Below are positions 21,175 through 34,439 of a stretch of 64,000 nt of DNA, piece after piece. The notes beneath the pieces are model-generated. The model was not told the origin of the DNA, did no database searches, and saw only the letters and a program-made list of their open reading frames with translations. Position numbers and translations under genes: made by a program. The first letter of the stretch is position 1. Each line of letters begins with the position of its first letter. Location: the NCBI GenBank assembly GCA_025403435.1, contig CM046338.1, forward strand, positions 24,264,392-24,328,391. Reading direction: 5' to 3'. This DNA is from Artocarpus heterophyllus (Eukaryota > Streptophyta > Magnoliopsida > Rosales > Moraceae).

Positions 21175-23195
21175 TGTTAGACATGTATGCTCTAACGAGT
21201 AAAATGTAATAAGTTTTTGGAGACATTTTTATCTATAAAGAATTTATTCATTGTTTATATACCAAATATTGTCCTCTTTACGTTCATATTTGTTGAATGT
21301 ATGTTAAGCAAACAATAGTCTGAGACTATCAGTCTAAACCTTAAAAATTAGGCATATGATGGACAGATTATGCGAAAGACACGATTCTTAAGATGATAGT
21401 CTAAATCATAAGATCCGCAATCGAGGGAATTAAAGTTGGGCACTTTATTCATGTAAAAATTGTTATGTTGTCTATATCCCTATTGGGAGATGGTTTATCT
21501 TGGCCATCGGAGGTGGACTCCGTGAATAGAAACATTGGCATGTTGTCATAGGTCACAATGTGTTGGATCGGGACATAAAGTGAATTGATTTGGATTAATA
21601 ATTCTATCTTGGCAAATCGATTTATTTTAGACAATCATTTTATTGTATCTTAATCCTGAGATGCATAGTGGGCCTGTTGTCTTGACTTGTATCTTTTGAT
21701 GTACCAAAAGGTGACACCCACATCTTAATAGTGGTATGCATGCCGGTACGCTGGAGGCATGACTCTTGATAGCGTAGACTTGTTATGATATGGAATCTAT
21801 AGCTCCTCTTTAGGAGTAATGACATCCTCTTATATGCGTTATCTTGTAATTGGAAAACTGGAGTGCTTAACCATTTCGATACATAGGTGTAACCGAATGG
21901 TATACTATCTTTGGATGGTAAGTTTTTCGATGGTAAGATAATAAAACATAAGAAAAAAATAATTGGCAAGGTAAGACAGAACTTGTCCTTAAGCCGATTA
22001 TGGATTATCATATGGGGATACGATACACTATGATATGTCATAGGGACTTACTTATACGGGCTTTGTAATTCTATGTAGTTCGAGAGTGCAGCTCCAAGCT
22101 TTTAGTGGAGTAGCGTTAGAGTTGTTAATTATAAAATGTATGTCTGGGATATTGGGTTTTGTAATTATCGGGAGCTTGACATATATAGGTCCATTTGGTC
22201 CCCTTTGCTAGCTCACAACATCCTATAATGATACGGCATGCTTTTTCAATAATTGGTGACTTATGTTGGATTTATCAGATTAGTTAAAATTTAGAAGAAT
22301 TAAATAATTCATATCTGTTTATCGGTTGAATTAATTTTGTGATAAAATTAATTCAAGATAAACTTGTTGAATTATTGGATCGGATAATTCTTGTCTGTTT
22401 ATCAATTGATTTAATTTTGGATAAATTAGATCAAGATAAACTTGTAGAATTATTGGGAATTCATTTATTTTCTTAGAGATTATCTAGATAAAGTTGTTTT
22501 GATCAGATAACTTCTCTATTGGGTTATTTGAATTAAAACTGAGACTTTATCCTATAGAATCTCGGGTGGAAAATAAATAATTCGTAGAGATTTTTATTCG
22601 GTAGTTCAACCTGCCGATACATGTGTTCCGCCTGCCGATGGGCTTGTTCGGCCTGCCGATCTAGCTATTCGGCCTACCGATGAGCAAAGGATAAGATCAC
22701 GCATTTTTACACGGATCTTATCAGATATTGATCTGAATTTGATTTTGATCCAAAATTTGAGACCCAATCTGATAAGGACTGACCCGAGGACCAACCTTTA
22801 TAAATAAGGAGTGATTCTCACAAGTTACTTAGATCAATTGAGAGATTAAAAGTGATACTTTGCTACTGAGAATCTGCAAACTCCCTAAGAGCTTTTGTTC
22901 ATAAATCGTGAACACTTGCTTTGGGTTCTCTCGATTGGTTGGAAGGAGAGTCATTGGTGGAAGAGCTGTACGTGTGAGCCCACACTCACTCTAGTCGTGG
23001 ATAGAGAATAGCAAAGAAGACTAGTTGCTTGAGGCTCTTCTGGAACATTACTTCTCTTCGCGGATTGTGGAGGTTCTTTGGCACACAAAGGTTAGTAAGA
23101 TCTAGTTAATTTATACATATAGCATGTCAAATTTGCGTTTTTGAAAATACTCTGATGAAAATTTTTAAAATTTGCTACGCACTATTTTTCCAACA
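21175..23195 (+). repeat. Copia B 3' LTR
   Basis: Length is about 2.02 kb, the partner of 5159-7202. A GGCCTGCCGAT array is at 22605-22685 and a TATA-like TTTATAAATAAGG at 22797-22809. It ends CCAACA at 23195, followed by GACCA. Confidence 0.94.
22797..22809 (+). promoter_or_regulatory. Candidate TATA box, Copia B 3' LTR
   Basis: TTTATAAATAAGG sits at the position conserved across the family, about 110 bp downstream of the GGCCTGCCGAT array. Confidence 0.6.
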
Positions 23196-23200
23196 GACCA

Positions 23201-25206
23201 AGAAGTCGCCTAGTTTGTCTTTTCTTAAGATTTGGGGATGTGAGGCTTATGTGAAGCATCAAATTTCAGATAAATTGGCACCCAAATCAGACAAATGCCC
23301 TTTTGTGGGATATCCTAAAGAAACTAAAGGATATTACTTCTATAATGCTTCTGAGAACAAAGTGTTTGTTGCTCGGAATGGTGTCTTTTTAGAAAGAGAA
23401 TTCATTTCTAAAGGAACTAGTGGAAGTAGAGTTCAACTTGAAGAAATTCAAGAACCACAAAATAGCATTGAACCACCTATGGAATCTTAACTGGATCAAC
23501 AAGTAGTTGTTGAGCCAACACACTTAGCACAAGGCCCGAGGAGGTCTGGTAGGACACGTCAGAGCCCTGAGAGATATGTATTTCTCTTAACTGATAATAA
23601 TGATGTGAAGATTGTGGATCAAAATGAGCCCACATCCTACCAAGAGGCCATGAATAGCCCTGACTGTGCTAGATGGCTAGAAGCCATGAAGTCAAAGACG
23701 CAATCCATGTATGATAATCGAGTATGGACTTTGATTGATCTTCCTGATTGTTTAAAGACTATTGGGTGCAAATGGGTTTTCAAAAAGAAAACAGACATGG
23801 ATGGCAATGTGCATACCTTTAAGGCAAGACTGGTTGCAAAAGGTTTCAAGTAAACACATGGTATAGACTATGATGAAACTTTTTCACCAGTTGCTACGCT
23901 TAAATCCATTCAGATTCTCCTCGCCATAGCTGCATACTATGATTATGAGATTTGGCAAAAGAATGTCAAAACAACATTTCTTAATGGAAACCTACTTAAG
24001 GATGTGTATATGACACAACCCGAGGGTTTTGTTAGTCTTGAGAATTCTGGAAAGGTTTGCAAGCTTCAAAGATCCAGTTATGGATTAAAGCAAGCATCTC
24101 AGAGTTGGAATCTTCATTTTGATGAAGCAATCAAAGAGTTCAGTTTCATTAAAAATGAAGATGAGCCTTGTGTTTACAAGAAGGTTAGTGGGAGCACAAT
24201 AGTCTTTCTAGTGCTATATGTCGATGACATATTACTTATTGGAAACGATATCCCTACTCTACAAAATGTTAAATCATGGTTAGGGAATTGTTTCTCAATG
24301 AAAGACTTAAGAGAAGCTGCCTATATTCTAGGCATTAAGATCTATAGGGATAGATCTAAAAGACTTATTGGCCTAAGTCAGAGTACATACATTGACAAGG
24401 CATTGAATAGGTTTAGTATGCAAGATTCCAATAGGGGATTATTGCCAATGTCACATGGAATTAGTCTTAGCAAGACTCAGTGTCCAATGACACAGGATGA
24501 ACAAAACCGCATGAATGAGATTCCATATGCTTCTGCCATTGGATCTATCATGTATGCAATGTTATGTACTCGACTTGTTGTCTCATATGCCTTAAGCATA
24601 ACCAGTAGATACCAATCAGATCTAGGTAAAAGTCACTAGACAGCAGTCAAGAATATCCTTAAATATTTGAGAAGAACTAAGGATGCATTCTTATTGTATG
24701 GAGAAAGGAAAATGAGCTTATTGTAAGTGGTTACACAGATGCTAGCTTCCAATCTAACAAGGATGACTTTCAATCGCAGTTAGGTTATGTGTTCTATTTG
24801 AATGGAGGTGTATTGAGCTGGAGAAGTTCCAAGTAAGACACCGTTGTTGATTCTACAACAGAAGCTGAGTATATAGCTGCCTCAAAAGCAGCTAAGGAAG
24901 CAGTTTGGATCAAAAAGTTTATTAATGGATTGGTGTTGTTCCTAGTATATCAGATCTGGTAGACTGTATTGTGATAATAACGGGGCCACAGTACAGGCTA
25001 AGGAACCTAGATCACATCAGCGATCCAAACACATACTCAAACGTTATCATCTCATTTGAGAAATCATTGAGAGAGGAGACGTGAAGATATACAAAGTACC
25101 TATAAATGACAATGTTGCTGATCCACTCACTAAGCCTCTTCCACAGTCTAAGCATGAGAGTCATACTAGGTCAATGGGTATTAGATACAATATTGATTGG
25201 GCATAG
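23201..25206 (+). pseudogene. Copia A integrase end, reverse transcriptase and RNase H, broken
   Basis: It resumes exactly after the GACCA duplication, with the integrase C-terminal region (IWGCEAYVK, CPFVGYPKETKGYYFY). RT follows with [22 protein letters not shown] then a stop, FLNGNL, YGLKQASQSWN and an intact YVDDILLIGND near 24220. RNase H is frameshifted from about 24640 (DASFQSN, STTEAEYIAASKA, then a shift before the DNxxA block), ending at the stop at 25204-25206. The region is much closer to consensus than the gag part but is still defective. Confidence 0.9.
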
Positions 25207-25220
25207 TGCAAGTGGGAGCT
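25207..25220 (+). other. Copia A polypurine tract
   Basis: TGCAAGTGGGAGCT immediately precedes the 3' LTR. Confidence 0.88.
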
Positions 25221-26719
25221 TGTTAGTGATGTGCTCTAGGCCAATTATGTAATGATCACATTTTGACTTCGCTACATTTGCATTTTATTAATAAAGAGGC
25301 ATTTTCATTATTGTTTTTTATTTTAATTCCATGAATAGTAAGTCTGTCTAAGGTCATCAGTATGTGACTTGATAGTAAAACTCTTAGGTAAAAATTGAAT
25401 TCTATTCTAAATTATCCCTAGTCGGTCATTGTTATTGGGATAATAATGAATGAAGACTAGCATGAAGTTTGACTAATGATTATGTTTTACTAATCATGTG
25501 TATGAGATACTAAGTCAACTCATAGATATATATTGAGAAATGATGTATTGGATCGACCTGCTATGAGAATACTGAATAGATAATTGTCATAAGTGATTCT
25601 CATCATAATAGTATTGTCCTAGTCCTCTAACCTGAAATCACCATTGTTTCCTGCATGACAAGTTCTATATTTTGACACATTCTAATATTATCTTTAACAG
25701 GATGATGGAATGGATTATTGTTGGATATAGAGTGAATCATGTGAGTAATTAAGAAGGAATTTGTCCCTCATTTATTATGAGAAAGATATCTATGGGCCCC
25801 TCGATAAGTTAAACTGAAGAAAAATATATGACCATATTAAAATGAATTGATAAGGGTTATCAATATCAGTCTACTTAAGATTGAGAAATAATATGATTGA
25901 ATAATATAAAGATGACATAAACCATGCCTTATGTTCAATCAAGGTATCTAGTGACAAAAGGACTTTAATACTTATTATATATTAGGTTATGTCAAATTAT
26001 TGACATTTGCATAACTTGGGTAATCATAATATCTTGCTAGAGGCCGCTTATGATTTGTGGGTCAAAAACAGAATTTCAAACCCACTACCAACATTATGTG
26101 AACCTAAAGGGTTGCATACTTAGAACAGACTAAAAATAAATTTTGGGTTTACTATGTCTAGGTTAAATGAACCTGATAATGTCCAGATTTGATGTACTAG
26201 ATATGTCTAGGTTCATTAAATCTGACATTGTCTAGATTATATGAATCATGTTTAAATTACAATTTACCCTAGTTAAAATCTGACTCTTTCTCAAAGTCAA
26301 TATATATACATATATATATCTGTTTTAGGGTTTCTAGCTAAAAAATTAGAAAAGAAAAGGCAGTCTCTTATTCTAAAAGGCAAAAACATTAAAAACCCTA
26401 AAAATAGAGAGAGTCATTTAATGCAAGGAGAGGGTGCTAGCATACCAATTCGGTTTTTTTGAGAAAGTCTGTTCATGTAGATACCTGTAAAGGGCATTGC
26501 TTTATCTGATCCCAAATACGAAAAGCTCGAGTTAGGGTGTCACTAGAGTGAACCCGCTCTCTTCCTTCAAGCAATCTTGCCCCTTTTATCATTCCTGATA
26601 AGATTCTATGACTTTCTTATCAGTCTAATCAAATTGCATGGATCCTGCGAGGGTTTTGTGGGAATCAATTTTGATTTTCTGCTGCTTATTTGAATCACAA
26701 AATCCAACAATACCCAACA
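25221..26719 (+). repeat. Copia A 3' LTR
   Basis: About 1.5 kb, partner of 646-2166, ending CCCAACA before CTAAT. Divergence from the 5' LTR is visibly larger than for the other pairs. Confidence 0.92.
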
Positions 26720-26724
26720 CTAAT

Positions 26725-28778
26725 AGAATCTCTCTCACAGCTGGAGAGCATGTTTGGTTCACAAAGGAGTTAATGTACCTATCTACCAACTTCTAACAAA
26801 TTTAATCCCTATAATTATTAATTAGAGGACAATAGCCTAATAACACATTTGAACGTCCCCGGTAATCTCTATATTAGTAACATAATTTTTGAGCCTTAGA
26901 TATCGTGTTTCTTCTCCTCGATCTTTTAGACCGGGGCATAATTATTTGTACATCATGATCTCCTCAAGCTTCCTTCTTTTTTTTTTTTTTCCTTTTTGTA
27001 GATCAATTAGTGGGCAAGTGAAGGCAATAAAAGAATCAGTTTGTGAGCAGGTGTGGTTGAACAACAAATGAAATAGTACCAAACTTAATTATGGACCACA
27101 GTTTTTGTTTCACATATAGATTTGGCTTCATTATGTATTATGATCTCACCTGATTCCTAGACAGATAAGCATGACCCAATAATGTCTGGGTAGAAATGCT
27201 TCTTCAACTATTTCAATATCCGTAAATAGTGGCTCAAGAGCAACATATTGGACAGATATCTGAAACTGAAAATTGAGTCAAATGAAATTAAGAAGCCGGT
27301 GGAGTAGCTGAGAAATTTTAAGTGATTCCCCCTTTCTTGTTGGGTCAATTTCTGGGAGATTGGATCAAATTAGTCCTTTTCTGTCAAAACAAGATGTCTT
27401 TATTTCGAATCAAATTAGGACTTCATGCTTTTATTGTTTCTAAAAGGGCAAAACAGCATCAACATAGGACCCTTTCCGTTGTTAAAACTCATAGTCACTT
27501 GTTCTTAGAAAGTTTGCATTCTTTTAAACTTATAGGTCTAATTCTTTTCTCGGCCATTTATGATTGGAAGTTACCTACCACGTTGGTAATTGTTTCCAGC
27601 TAGGGCAAAAACGATCAGATTTTCCGACTGCATTTAAGACAAGAAATAAATTAGAAACCAATCATTTTAGTTTTTTGATACGGTGAGACTTCAAGATTGA
27701 TTTCTTTAGCTGTCGAGTCAAGTGAAAATCTATATATTGTGCCCATTGCAGGTTAGGATATATGTCTAGTGGCTCTTCTATGTATGACGTATAACTTCGA
27801 TAGCTTTTGAAACAGTTACTCTTGGCTATCCACATGAACACTTATTTCAAACGTCTTGTGAAACACCACTTGAGTTTTCATACCCGTATTATAGCGATCA
27901 AAGCGTTTGTTTGTGAGGCCAATGTACCAGAAGGCTAGGGACCACTCTATTTAGCTAATTAGCTGGTTCTAAAAAGAAAGAGACTCATACGATACTAAAA
28001 TCCTCACATTCCAATTGGGATTTTCTTCCATGAAGAGTATAAAAGGGTACCCTCAGCTCTTAAAATAATTCTCAAGGGTCCAGTCCAAACGTGATATATA
28101 TTCCGACACCAATTAAAGCATAAGTGTATATTTCGTATAAAATGTACTACACTTGGAAACTGAAATTATGAATACTTTCTACCGGAAAAGAGACTATACT
28201 CTTTGATTTTTCTTTTAAACTTTTTACAGATGCATGCCCATTAATTTGTGTATGCGTTTGCATGCTTTTGGCAAACCAAATTGGAATCTTCATCTCCAAC
28301 CAATTGCTGATAAGATTAAACAAAATTCACTCAATTTAAAGGTGCATCCCTCTATATGACGGATCTGATGCTTCTTATTAAGCAGCTTGAAGTTTACATT
28401 CCGAATTTTCATGGACAAACTCTATTTTTAAGACAAAATTAGCTTTTTTTGTCTTGGAAGAAAGTTTGTTTAAATTTTGATGATGGTATTCTTAGCAGCC
28501 AAAGTTCTAGTTGTCGAACAAAGCTCCGTTGAAGACTTCTACTTGCAATTTTATTATTATAGAGGCTCTGGGTATAATTTTCTTGAGACAGTGGTACTTT
28601 TTCTGTTGTTGAAGGCTCTACGTGGTTACTTTATTTCTTTTGGGCCTCGTCTGTCTGGACTTTATGATGATTTTTTCCCCAAAAGTATACGGCATCTTCG
28701 GGATATTTGCTCTTCTATCAATGTTTCGATTACTCTAAGCAATAATTTGTTGGTGCTATTTATTTGTGTTACTGTGTG
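26725..28778. other. Unassigned sequence between elements
   Basis: Right flank of the Copia A insertion. It is AT-rich with no LTR, domain or RNA gene recognised. Two open frames (27322-27603, 93 codons; 28477-28779, 100 codons) lack recognisable motifs, codon pattern or context. It may be low-copy host intergenic DNA. Confidence 0.4.
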
Positions 28779-30164
28779 AGACCTAACAAACATAACAAAT
28801 GGTGTTCTGTGTATACAAAACATGTTAATAGTAACAAGCGTAAATAATAACCAAATATAAATGTTGTTTAATGTAAAATTGTGGAAATTAAAAAGATGAA
28901 CACAGCGATATGATTATTTATCATGGTCAAAAACCTTTGCGGTAAAATACCACGTGCGCTACTCATACCAAAGATAAGGAGAATTCACTAATACCTAATT
29001 AGGGTTGCACATATTGGAATTACAAGTATGCCTAAAATTTACATCAGCACTGGAACCCACGATACCCCTTTTGTGACCCACTTTTAGACCCCTTCTCATA
29101 CTTCAAGTCAACTTTGCTCGTCTTCCCTCTAACTAACATACTCTGAGTCTTCAATCCATAAACAGCTCCTCCATGGACTTTCTAGATTGGAACAATTGTG
29201 CTAAGGCAGGTTTAAGAGCAACATGTTGAAGTCTAAAAGCTCTAATATTTTCACTCTAATTTTCTCTCACTTTGAAGTCCGCTAGAAAGTCACAAGTCGA
29301 CCTCCTTAAATAAGCAAAATATATGCATGAGATGTGTCCAGGTACATCCACTAATCCTATGGACAGATCTTAACTAATTCAACATGAAGATAAAACTCAG
29401 TTGCGAAAAACATGCAAGATTTATGTGAACTGCAATTCTGAAATGGGCATACCAATAGTGTGCAATCTTCACGGGTGTAGCCAAGTGGATGATATTTGCA
29501 AACTGTATCTACATGTTGCTGAAAAACTGAAATTTAAAAGATTCAAAAATGCATGATGAAATCCTTTATTTTTTTCAATTAAATCTCAAATAAAATTTGA
29601 TCTTATCATTAAAAATACTTGAAGAAACTCCACAGATTAAGTTAAGCCAATTAATAATGAATGTAGACTCAATTAAGCGCAAATTTAACATAATAAAAAT
29701 TTGAATTTAAAAGATATACAAATTTAGAGTACAAATTCGAATTTAAATACCACACAACCTTCGGCTAACTCATTCAGATAATCCTCACAATATTTTTTTT
29801 GCAAACAAACGAAGCAATCCAAATTTTACACAAAATTTGAAATGCCTTGTCATGCAAGCAATCAACAAATCGGATTATCATAATTTGAAATTTAAACATC
29901 TAATCTGATTAACAAGCCACACAGCATATCCGAACAAGTCATATGAAAATTAAACACAAAGAATCTGGCATCAAAAAAGAATTAACTTAACAACCAAGTA
30001 ATCAACTAATCCAAATGAAAACATTTAAAATTCAACCTCAAGTAATCTCGATAAACATTCAAACTTGCAGGAAAATGAAGAGTAAAAACATGCCACTTGG
30101 ATCCCTGTAAGTCAACCAAATATACATATAAAGTTGTATACGTGGAAGGGTCAAAACCCTAACA
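28779..30164 (-). repeat. Probable 3' LTR of the Sirevirus-like relic
   Basis: Reading the minus strand, it starts TGTTAGGGTTTTGACCC right after a purine tract. It carries a U5-like end (CGCAAAGGTTTTTGACCATG, then TTTTAATTTCC). The 3' border near 28779 (CTCACACA) is approximate because no partner LTR is present. Confidence 0.5.
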
Positions 30165-30178
30165 ATCATCCCCTTTGA
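30165..30178 (-). other. Polypurine tract of the Sirevirus-like relic
   Basis: On the minus strand, AAAGGGGATGAT immediately precedes TGTTAGGG. This is the classical PPT position. Confidence 0.5.
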
Positions 30179-30523
30179 CTTCATTGGAATCAAAACTCAA
30201 TTTTTTGCAAAAACATAGTTAGCTCAAGAACAATTGAACGAGAAAAATTTGACAGTACAATGAGAAACTGTGAACAAAAACCTCCGGCATAGGATTGGTC
30301 AAGTCTACCCCTAATGAAAGATAAGCTACTCCCCTAAGCAAAAGAACTCCTACTTGTTTTTCTCCCTCGTTTTGACACAAAGAGGTCAAAGCAAAGATAG
30401 AATGTAACACCCTCCGAGTAGAATTAGATAAATAGAACGGCCTAAAAGATGCAATAAGAAAACTGAGTAAAATAATGTCTTGGCCGGAGAAATATTAAAA
30501 AAAAAAAAGTAAAGAGAAAGAGA

Positions 30524-32799
30524 TCATTTGAGGCGTTTGGATCTTTTGTTTGCTGGTACTGCAGCTACCTCATTCTTATTCTCTGTTTTCTTCTCTTTAG
30601 CAGGGCAATCTACATAGTATATAATGGAACATGAACTGTCTATATATATGGAGCTGGAGGAGGATCTGTTTGCACAGGAGCAGAAGATTTTTCAGAATCT
30701 ACCTCTGTCTTGTCAGTTGACTATTCCTCTTTTTCCATAGGTCTATCATTATATTCTTTTTTTGATTCAGAATTGGACTATCCTTCTTCTCAATTGGTTG
30801 CTCAAGAGAAGAAGTGGCTGCAGTCACAACAAATTGGTCAGACTTGATCGTTTCGGCAGAGCCTTCTGGTGGAGCCATCATCACTTGCTTCTTCATAGTT
30901 CAAACTGTCTTGTTCAGTTTCTTCTTCTGAGCCTTCTTCCTCTGACTCTTATTCTTTCTTCTTGTCAGCTGTAGCTACTTCTTTCTTCTTCTCGGCTAAA
31001 ATAACTCCTTTCTTCTCTTCCACAGAAGGTGGAGCTGGTCTTGTGGTCGTAGGTTGTGGCTTGGCTTCAACCGCTAAAGTAATGGCAAGAATCTTAAGGT
31101 ATAACTACCAATACCTCAAGCTGCCTAATCATTCCCTTAAGCTCATCATTGACAGCCTTAATGGTACTAACTGCATTATTCAAGTGAACAGTGTAGGATA
31201 GCAGCTTATTTATGCCCTGCCTGAGACTTTCCTCCACGGCCCTTAATCCAATCAACAATTGCTTTTGGAACTCAACATCGTCGACGTGCTTTTTCTCCAA
31301 TGTAGCTGTTAAAAAATGTAAACCTTGTTCTCTAACTATCGAAACAACTCTCCATCAACTGAGGTTTCTTGCGGCTGTGTAAACGACTCTCTTTCAGGTG
31401 CAACTGTAGCTTTAGATGACTTAGAAGTTCTGAAGCTGGCTGGGGTTAACATGGGTAGCATAAGAATTTTTCTCTTATGTTTGTAGAGACATACTGCGAA
31501 TGAGACAAGGGAATGACAGGATCTTTCTACTGTAACCTCTACATGTACCCTCTGCAATCATCTTATCTCAGACTATCTCCCCAATGTTCAAACGGGCACG
31601 TGCCCCCCCAACAAATGTAAATCTAGCCCTATCCTCAAAAATAGTGGTTGCGTGTTTGGCAGGGAACGAGTTGCTCATGGTGATTCGGTGTATAATCTTA
31701 TGCTTCTCCCTCAACAGTGCCTTGGTCAGCTTTTTGTTCCAGCTAGTTTTCTTTCTTAGTAACTCGCTTTCCCATTTATGCTACTATGCTAACGCATTTG
31801 TCAGTCTCACCAAATGGTCTAGCATTACAAATCCCTAGAAATTTATTAATCCTTTCACTCGAAATATCCAATAGACTCCCCCTCAAGCAGACACTATATT
31901 GAAAATAATTAAATTTGTTTGCTACTCTAGAGTCCATATTGGAATAAAACTCTTTAACCAAACTCAGTCATGGATTAATAGTATAAGAAACAGTTTTCAA
32001 CCCGCCTAAATTCTCAATCAATTTTGTAAGACTTAGATCCTCAAAATCATCAAGCTTAACCCTAATTTTATGTACCACAACGCTTGTTTATTTTTTCATT
32101 ATACTAGGTCTCAACTTTCTTATAAACAAATTTAGATAAGATTGGGTCCATTGAAGGGGGCTTTTGGATAAATGGCTTTAACAAAAAAAATTTTTAGACA
32201 AATGACTTCTTTTTTTTTTTTTGCATAAAAAATCAATCTTTCTTAGCAGAAAAATCGCTTTAATTTTTATTTTTTTCATTTTGTTGAGGTTCCTTTTCTT
32301 GTCAGGGTATTTTTTTCATCTTTCTGAAAAAAAAAACTAGAGCAGTTTTTCTTTCCATTAGGCTTGATTTTTGTGCCAAAAAAAAAAAAAACCCATTTCC
32401 TCAATTAAAACTTTTGGGCGGCTCTTTTTTCAAATTCTTCCCCATTGAAGCCTTACCCATCGTGACGACTGCTCAATTGATTTCTTCTTTGGTCTCAAAT
32501 TTCTCAGGGCTTTGTTGTGTAGACATTTGGTGCTTGGTGCTTTCATTTTGTTTTTTGTTCGACATTTTGAGGAATGATTTTGTCAACTTCATTCTCTGAT
32601 TTCTTGGATTTCTTGGTTGGGTTTCTCTTTTTTCTTAGAACCAGCTTCTATCTTCTTCATCTTTTCCTTCTTTTTCTCGGCCTTCTTTGGGTTTTTGTTC
32701 TTGGTGGAAGAGGGGTCTACTCTGACGGTCTAAGAGACCTCTTGACCATGAGGCTTGTTAGATGTCAACAGTGATTTTCTTTATGCTTTTGGAGGCCAT
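30524..32799 (-). pseudogene. Env-position / 'putative plant transposon protein' ORF, decayed
   Basis: It reads from an ATG at 32799 (MASKSIKK) but is quickly stopped and shifted. A Lys/Glu-rich N-terminal segment covers about 32700-32550. A conserved block with EFYSNMDSRV and LRGSLLDISSERINKFLG lies at 31961-31800. The next block (NIGEIV, then CRGYSRKILSFPCLI) lies around 31590-31500 in shifted frame. A coiled-coil-like stretch (EESLRQGINKLLSYT) is at 31300-31094. The tail is acidic/Lys-rich, ending KRSKRLK at 30524. The EFYxN...RG...IN block matches the plant-wide 'putative plant transposon protein' domain (Pfam Transposase_32, from memory). Its position between pol and the LTR is where Sirevirus env-like ORFs lie. 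It is non-functional. Confidence 0.6.
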
Positions 32800-34439
32800 G
32801 GTCAATTTTAGAAAAAGAAGAACACAAGAAAAAGAATTCTTTAGAAAGAGAAAGTTAGAGTTCGATGAGTAAGAGAATGAGAGAGGGAAAGAGAATCCAA
32901 GCTATGAAAAAAATTGATGAAGAGTGTTGATGTGAACCTGATGATATATTTAAATGAGAAATGTTAGAGTTTAGAAATAAATCTCGAATTTGTATTCTAA
33001 CAAGGTGTTTGAAAGGGTGATAGGATCTATTGGTTAAAATCATTTTTACTGTAATATGTAAAAGCTTTTATATTGTAGTGATTTTTTTTTATTGTTATTG
33101 TAACAGGTAAGAACTTTACAATGTTTACAACCAAAAAAACGATGGAAATTACTTTTACCAAACATGGGGTAAATATAAAACATTTGAGATTTTTGGATTT
33201 TCTCTTTCTTTTTCTTGAATTTTCCAACCTGTATGCACTGAGCAATTAGAAGATTTATTTGATGCATCTGCCGCATGTCAATAAGCCTCTTCAAAGCACT
33301 ATAAGTAATGATTGAATTGTGCAGATCATTGAAGTTGTAGCAACAATAGTGTTAACTAGTGCAATGTGTAAACAAGACAATCATCTTCCAAAAGAACAAT
33401 GTTGAAGATAGTATGACTGAGTGCAATGTGTGGACAGTGGAGGTTGGCATGGATTGTACATACAGTTGATGAAATATTTTCATGAGTTAGCCACTTGAAC
33501 TACACAATCATAAAGCAAGAGTTTTCTCCCGTATTTAATCTAACCGTTTAAAGTGCACAAAAACACTTCACTTTATCATTCAACCTAAGTTTGAAGCAAT
33601 TCAACTTATGCACTTTCAAGGGGTGTGTGTTAGAGAATAATATTACATCATTGACAAGACTCACAAATCGAAGGCATTTAAATGATTTTTCAAAAATAGA
33701 AATACACCTTGATATTTTAAACCAACATAGTCTTCTATAGTTAGGGTGAATAATCCTCAAGTGAATTACAGCAGAATATCTGTGAAGTGTTGACGTGATT
33801 ACCCTTTTCTTTCACCTTTTCTCACACATCTTTCTTTTTCCCAAATAACAAAATTTATCTTTTCTAATGAGAATTCAAGTTTCCCCCATTTAGTTTGCTC
33901 ATTCTTTTGCCCATTTTTCTATATTTCACATTTTCCTAATTGTAGGCGTATTTTGTTCCTTTCATATTGTGTGAGAATAGTTTGATATGTTTGTACCTTT
34001 CATTCTTTTTGTTTTTGCACATTCCTCTCTCTTTCCTTTTATACTCTTTGTTTTCATTTTCAAACCAGCGTTTATGACTACATGTATATCATAGAATGCT
34101 ATAGTTCAAGATTTAGTAGTCCTTCTCTGTTGCATGTCCTGTGACTTTGGCTTGAGAATCATCCTACCATCTAAACAGCTGCTATAGGTTATTAAGATAC
34201 ATCCCTATCTAGTAAAGATAAAACATGTTATTGTTTGCTTGCATGTATTATTGCTGGTACAAATCATCTTAAGGTGTGCAAAAAGAAACATTAGAAGAAT
34301 TATAACAAACACATGTTATGTGAACAAATCAGAAATATTAGCGTTGTCATCATACTTAGAAGAAAAAATGAAAGCAAATTTAGAATTATAACAAGCACAA
34401 TGTAGTGTTTTTCATTTCCAACACTCAATCATTTAATGT
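32800..34439 (-). other. Spacer of the Sirevirus-like relic
   Basis: 1.6 kb between pol and the env-position ORF. It is AT-rich with no recognised domain; overlapping short frames at 33027-33294 and 33548-33760 have no family features. Some could be inserted DNA of other origin. Confidence 0.4.

Larger units (their letters stand above)
5159..23195 (+). mobile_element. Copia B: middle element of the left nest
   Basis: It has LTRs 5159-7202 and 21175-23195 (TGTTAG...CCAACA) and a TSD of GACCA (5154-5158 and 23196-23200), inside the integrase of Copia A. The PBS is at 7205 and the PPT just before 21175. It carries decayed gag-pol, split at 11204/19545 by LOG-RT copy 1. LTR lengths are 2044 and 2021 bp with a moderate number of differences, so B is younger than A but older than LOG-RT. 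It belongs to the same family as Copia C, Copia D and the solo LTR in this window. Confidence 0.94.
646..26719 (+). mobile_element. Copia A: outer LTR retrotransposon of the left nest
   Basis: The element is bounded by two related LTRs (646-2166 and 25221-26719), both TG...CA, and flanked by the 5-bp duplication CTAAT (641-645 and 26720-26724). A tRNA-iMet PBS follows the 5' LTR and a purine-rich PPT precedes the 3' LTR. Domain order gag-protease-integrase-reverse transcriptase-RNase H is that of Ty1/copia. The coding region is interrupted at 5158/23201 by Copia B, which holds LOG-RT copy 1. Without insertions it would be about 8 kb. The two LTRs differ by many substitutions and small indels, so this is the oldest layer of the nest. 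It is non-functional. Confidence 0.93.

Noticed and set aside
27322..28779. Two open frames of 93 and 100 codons as possible host genes
   Set aside because: No recognisable domain, no supporting promoter or splice context, and of a length expected by chance in this amount of sequence.
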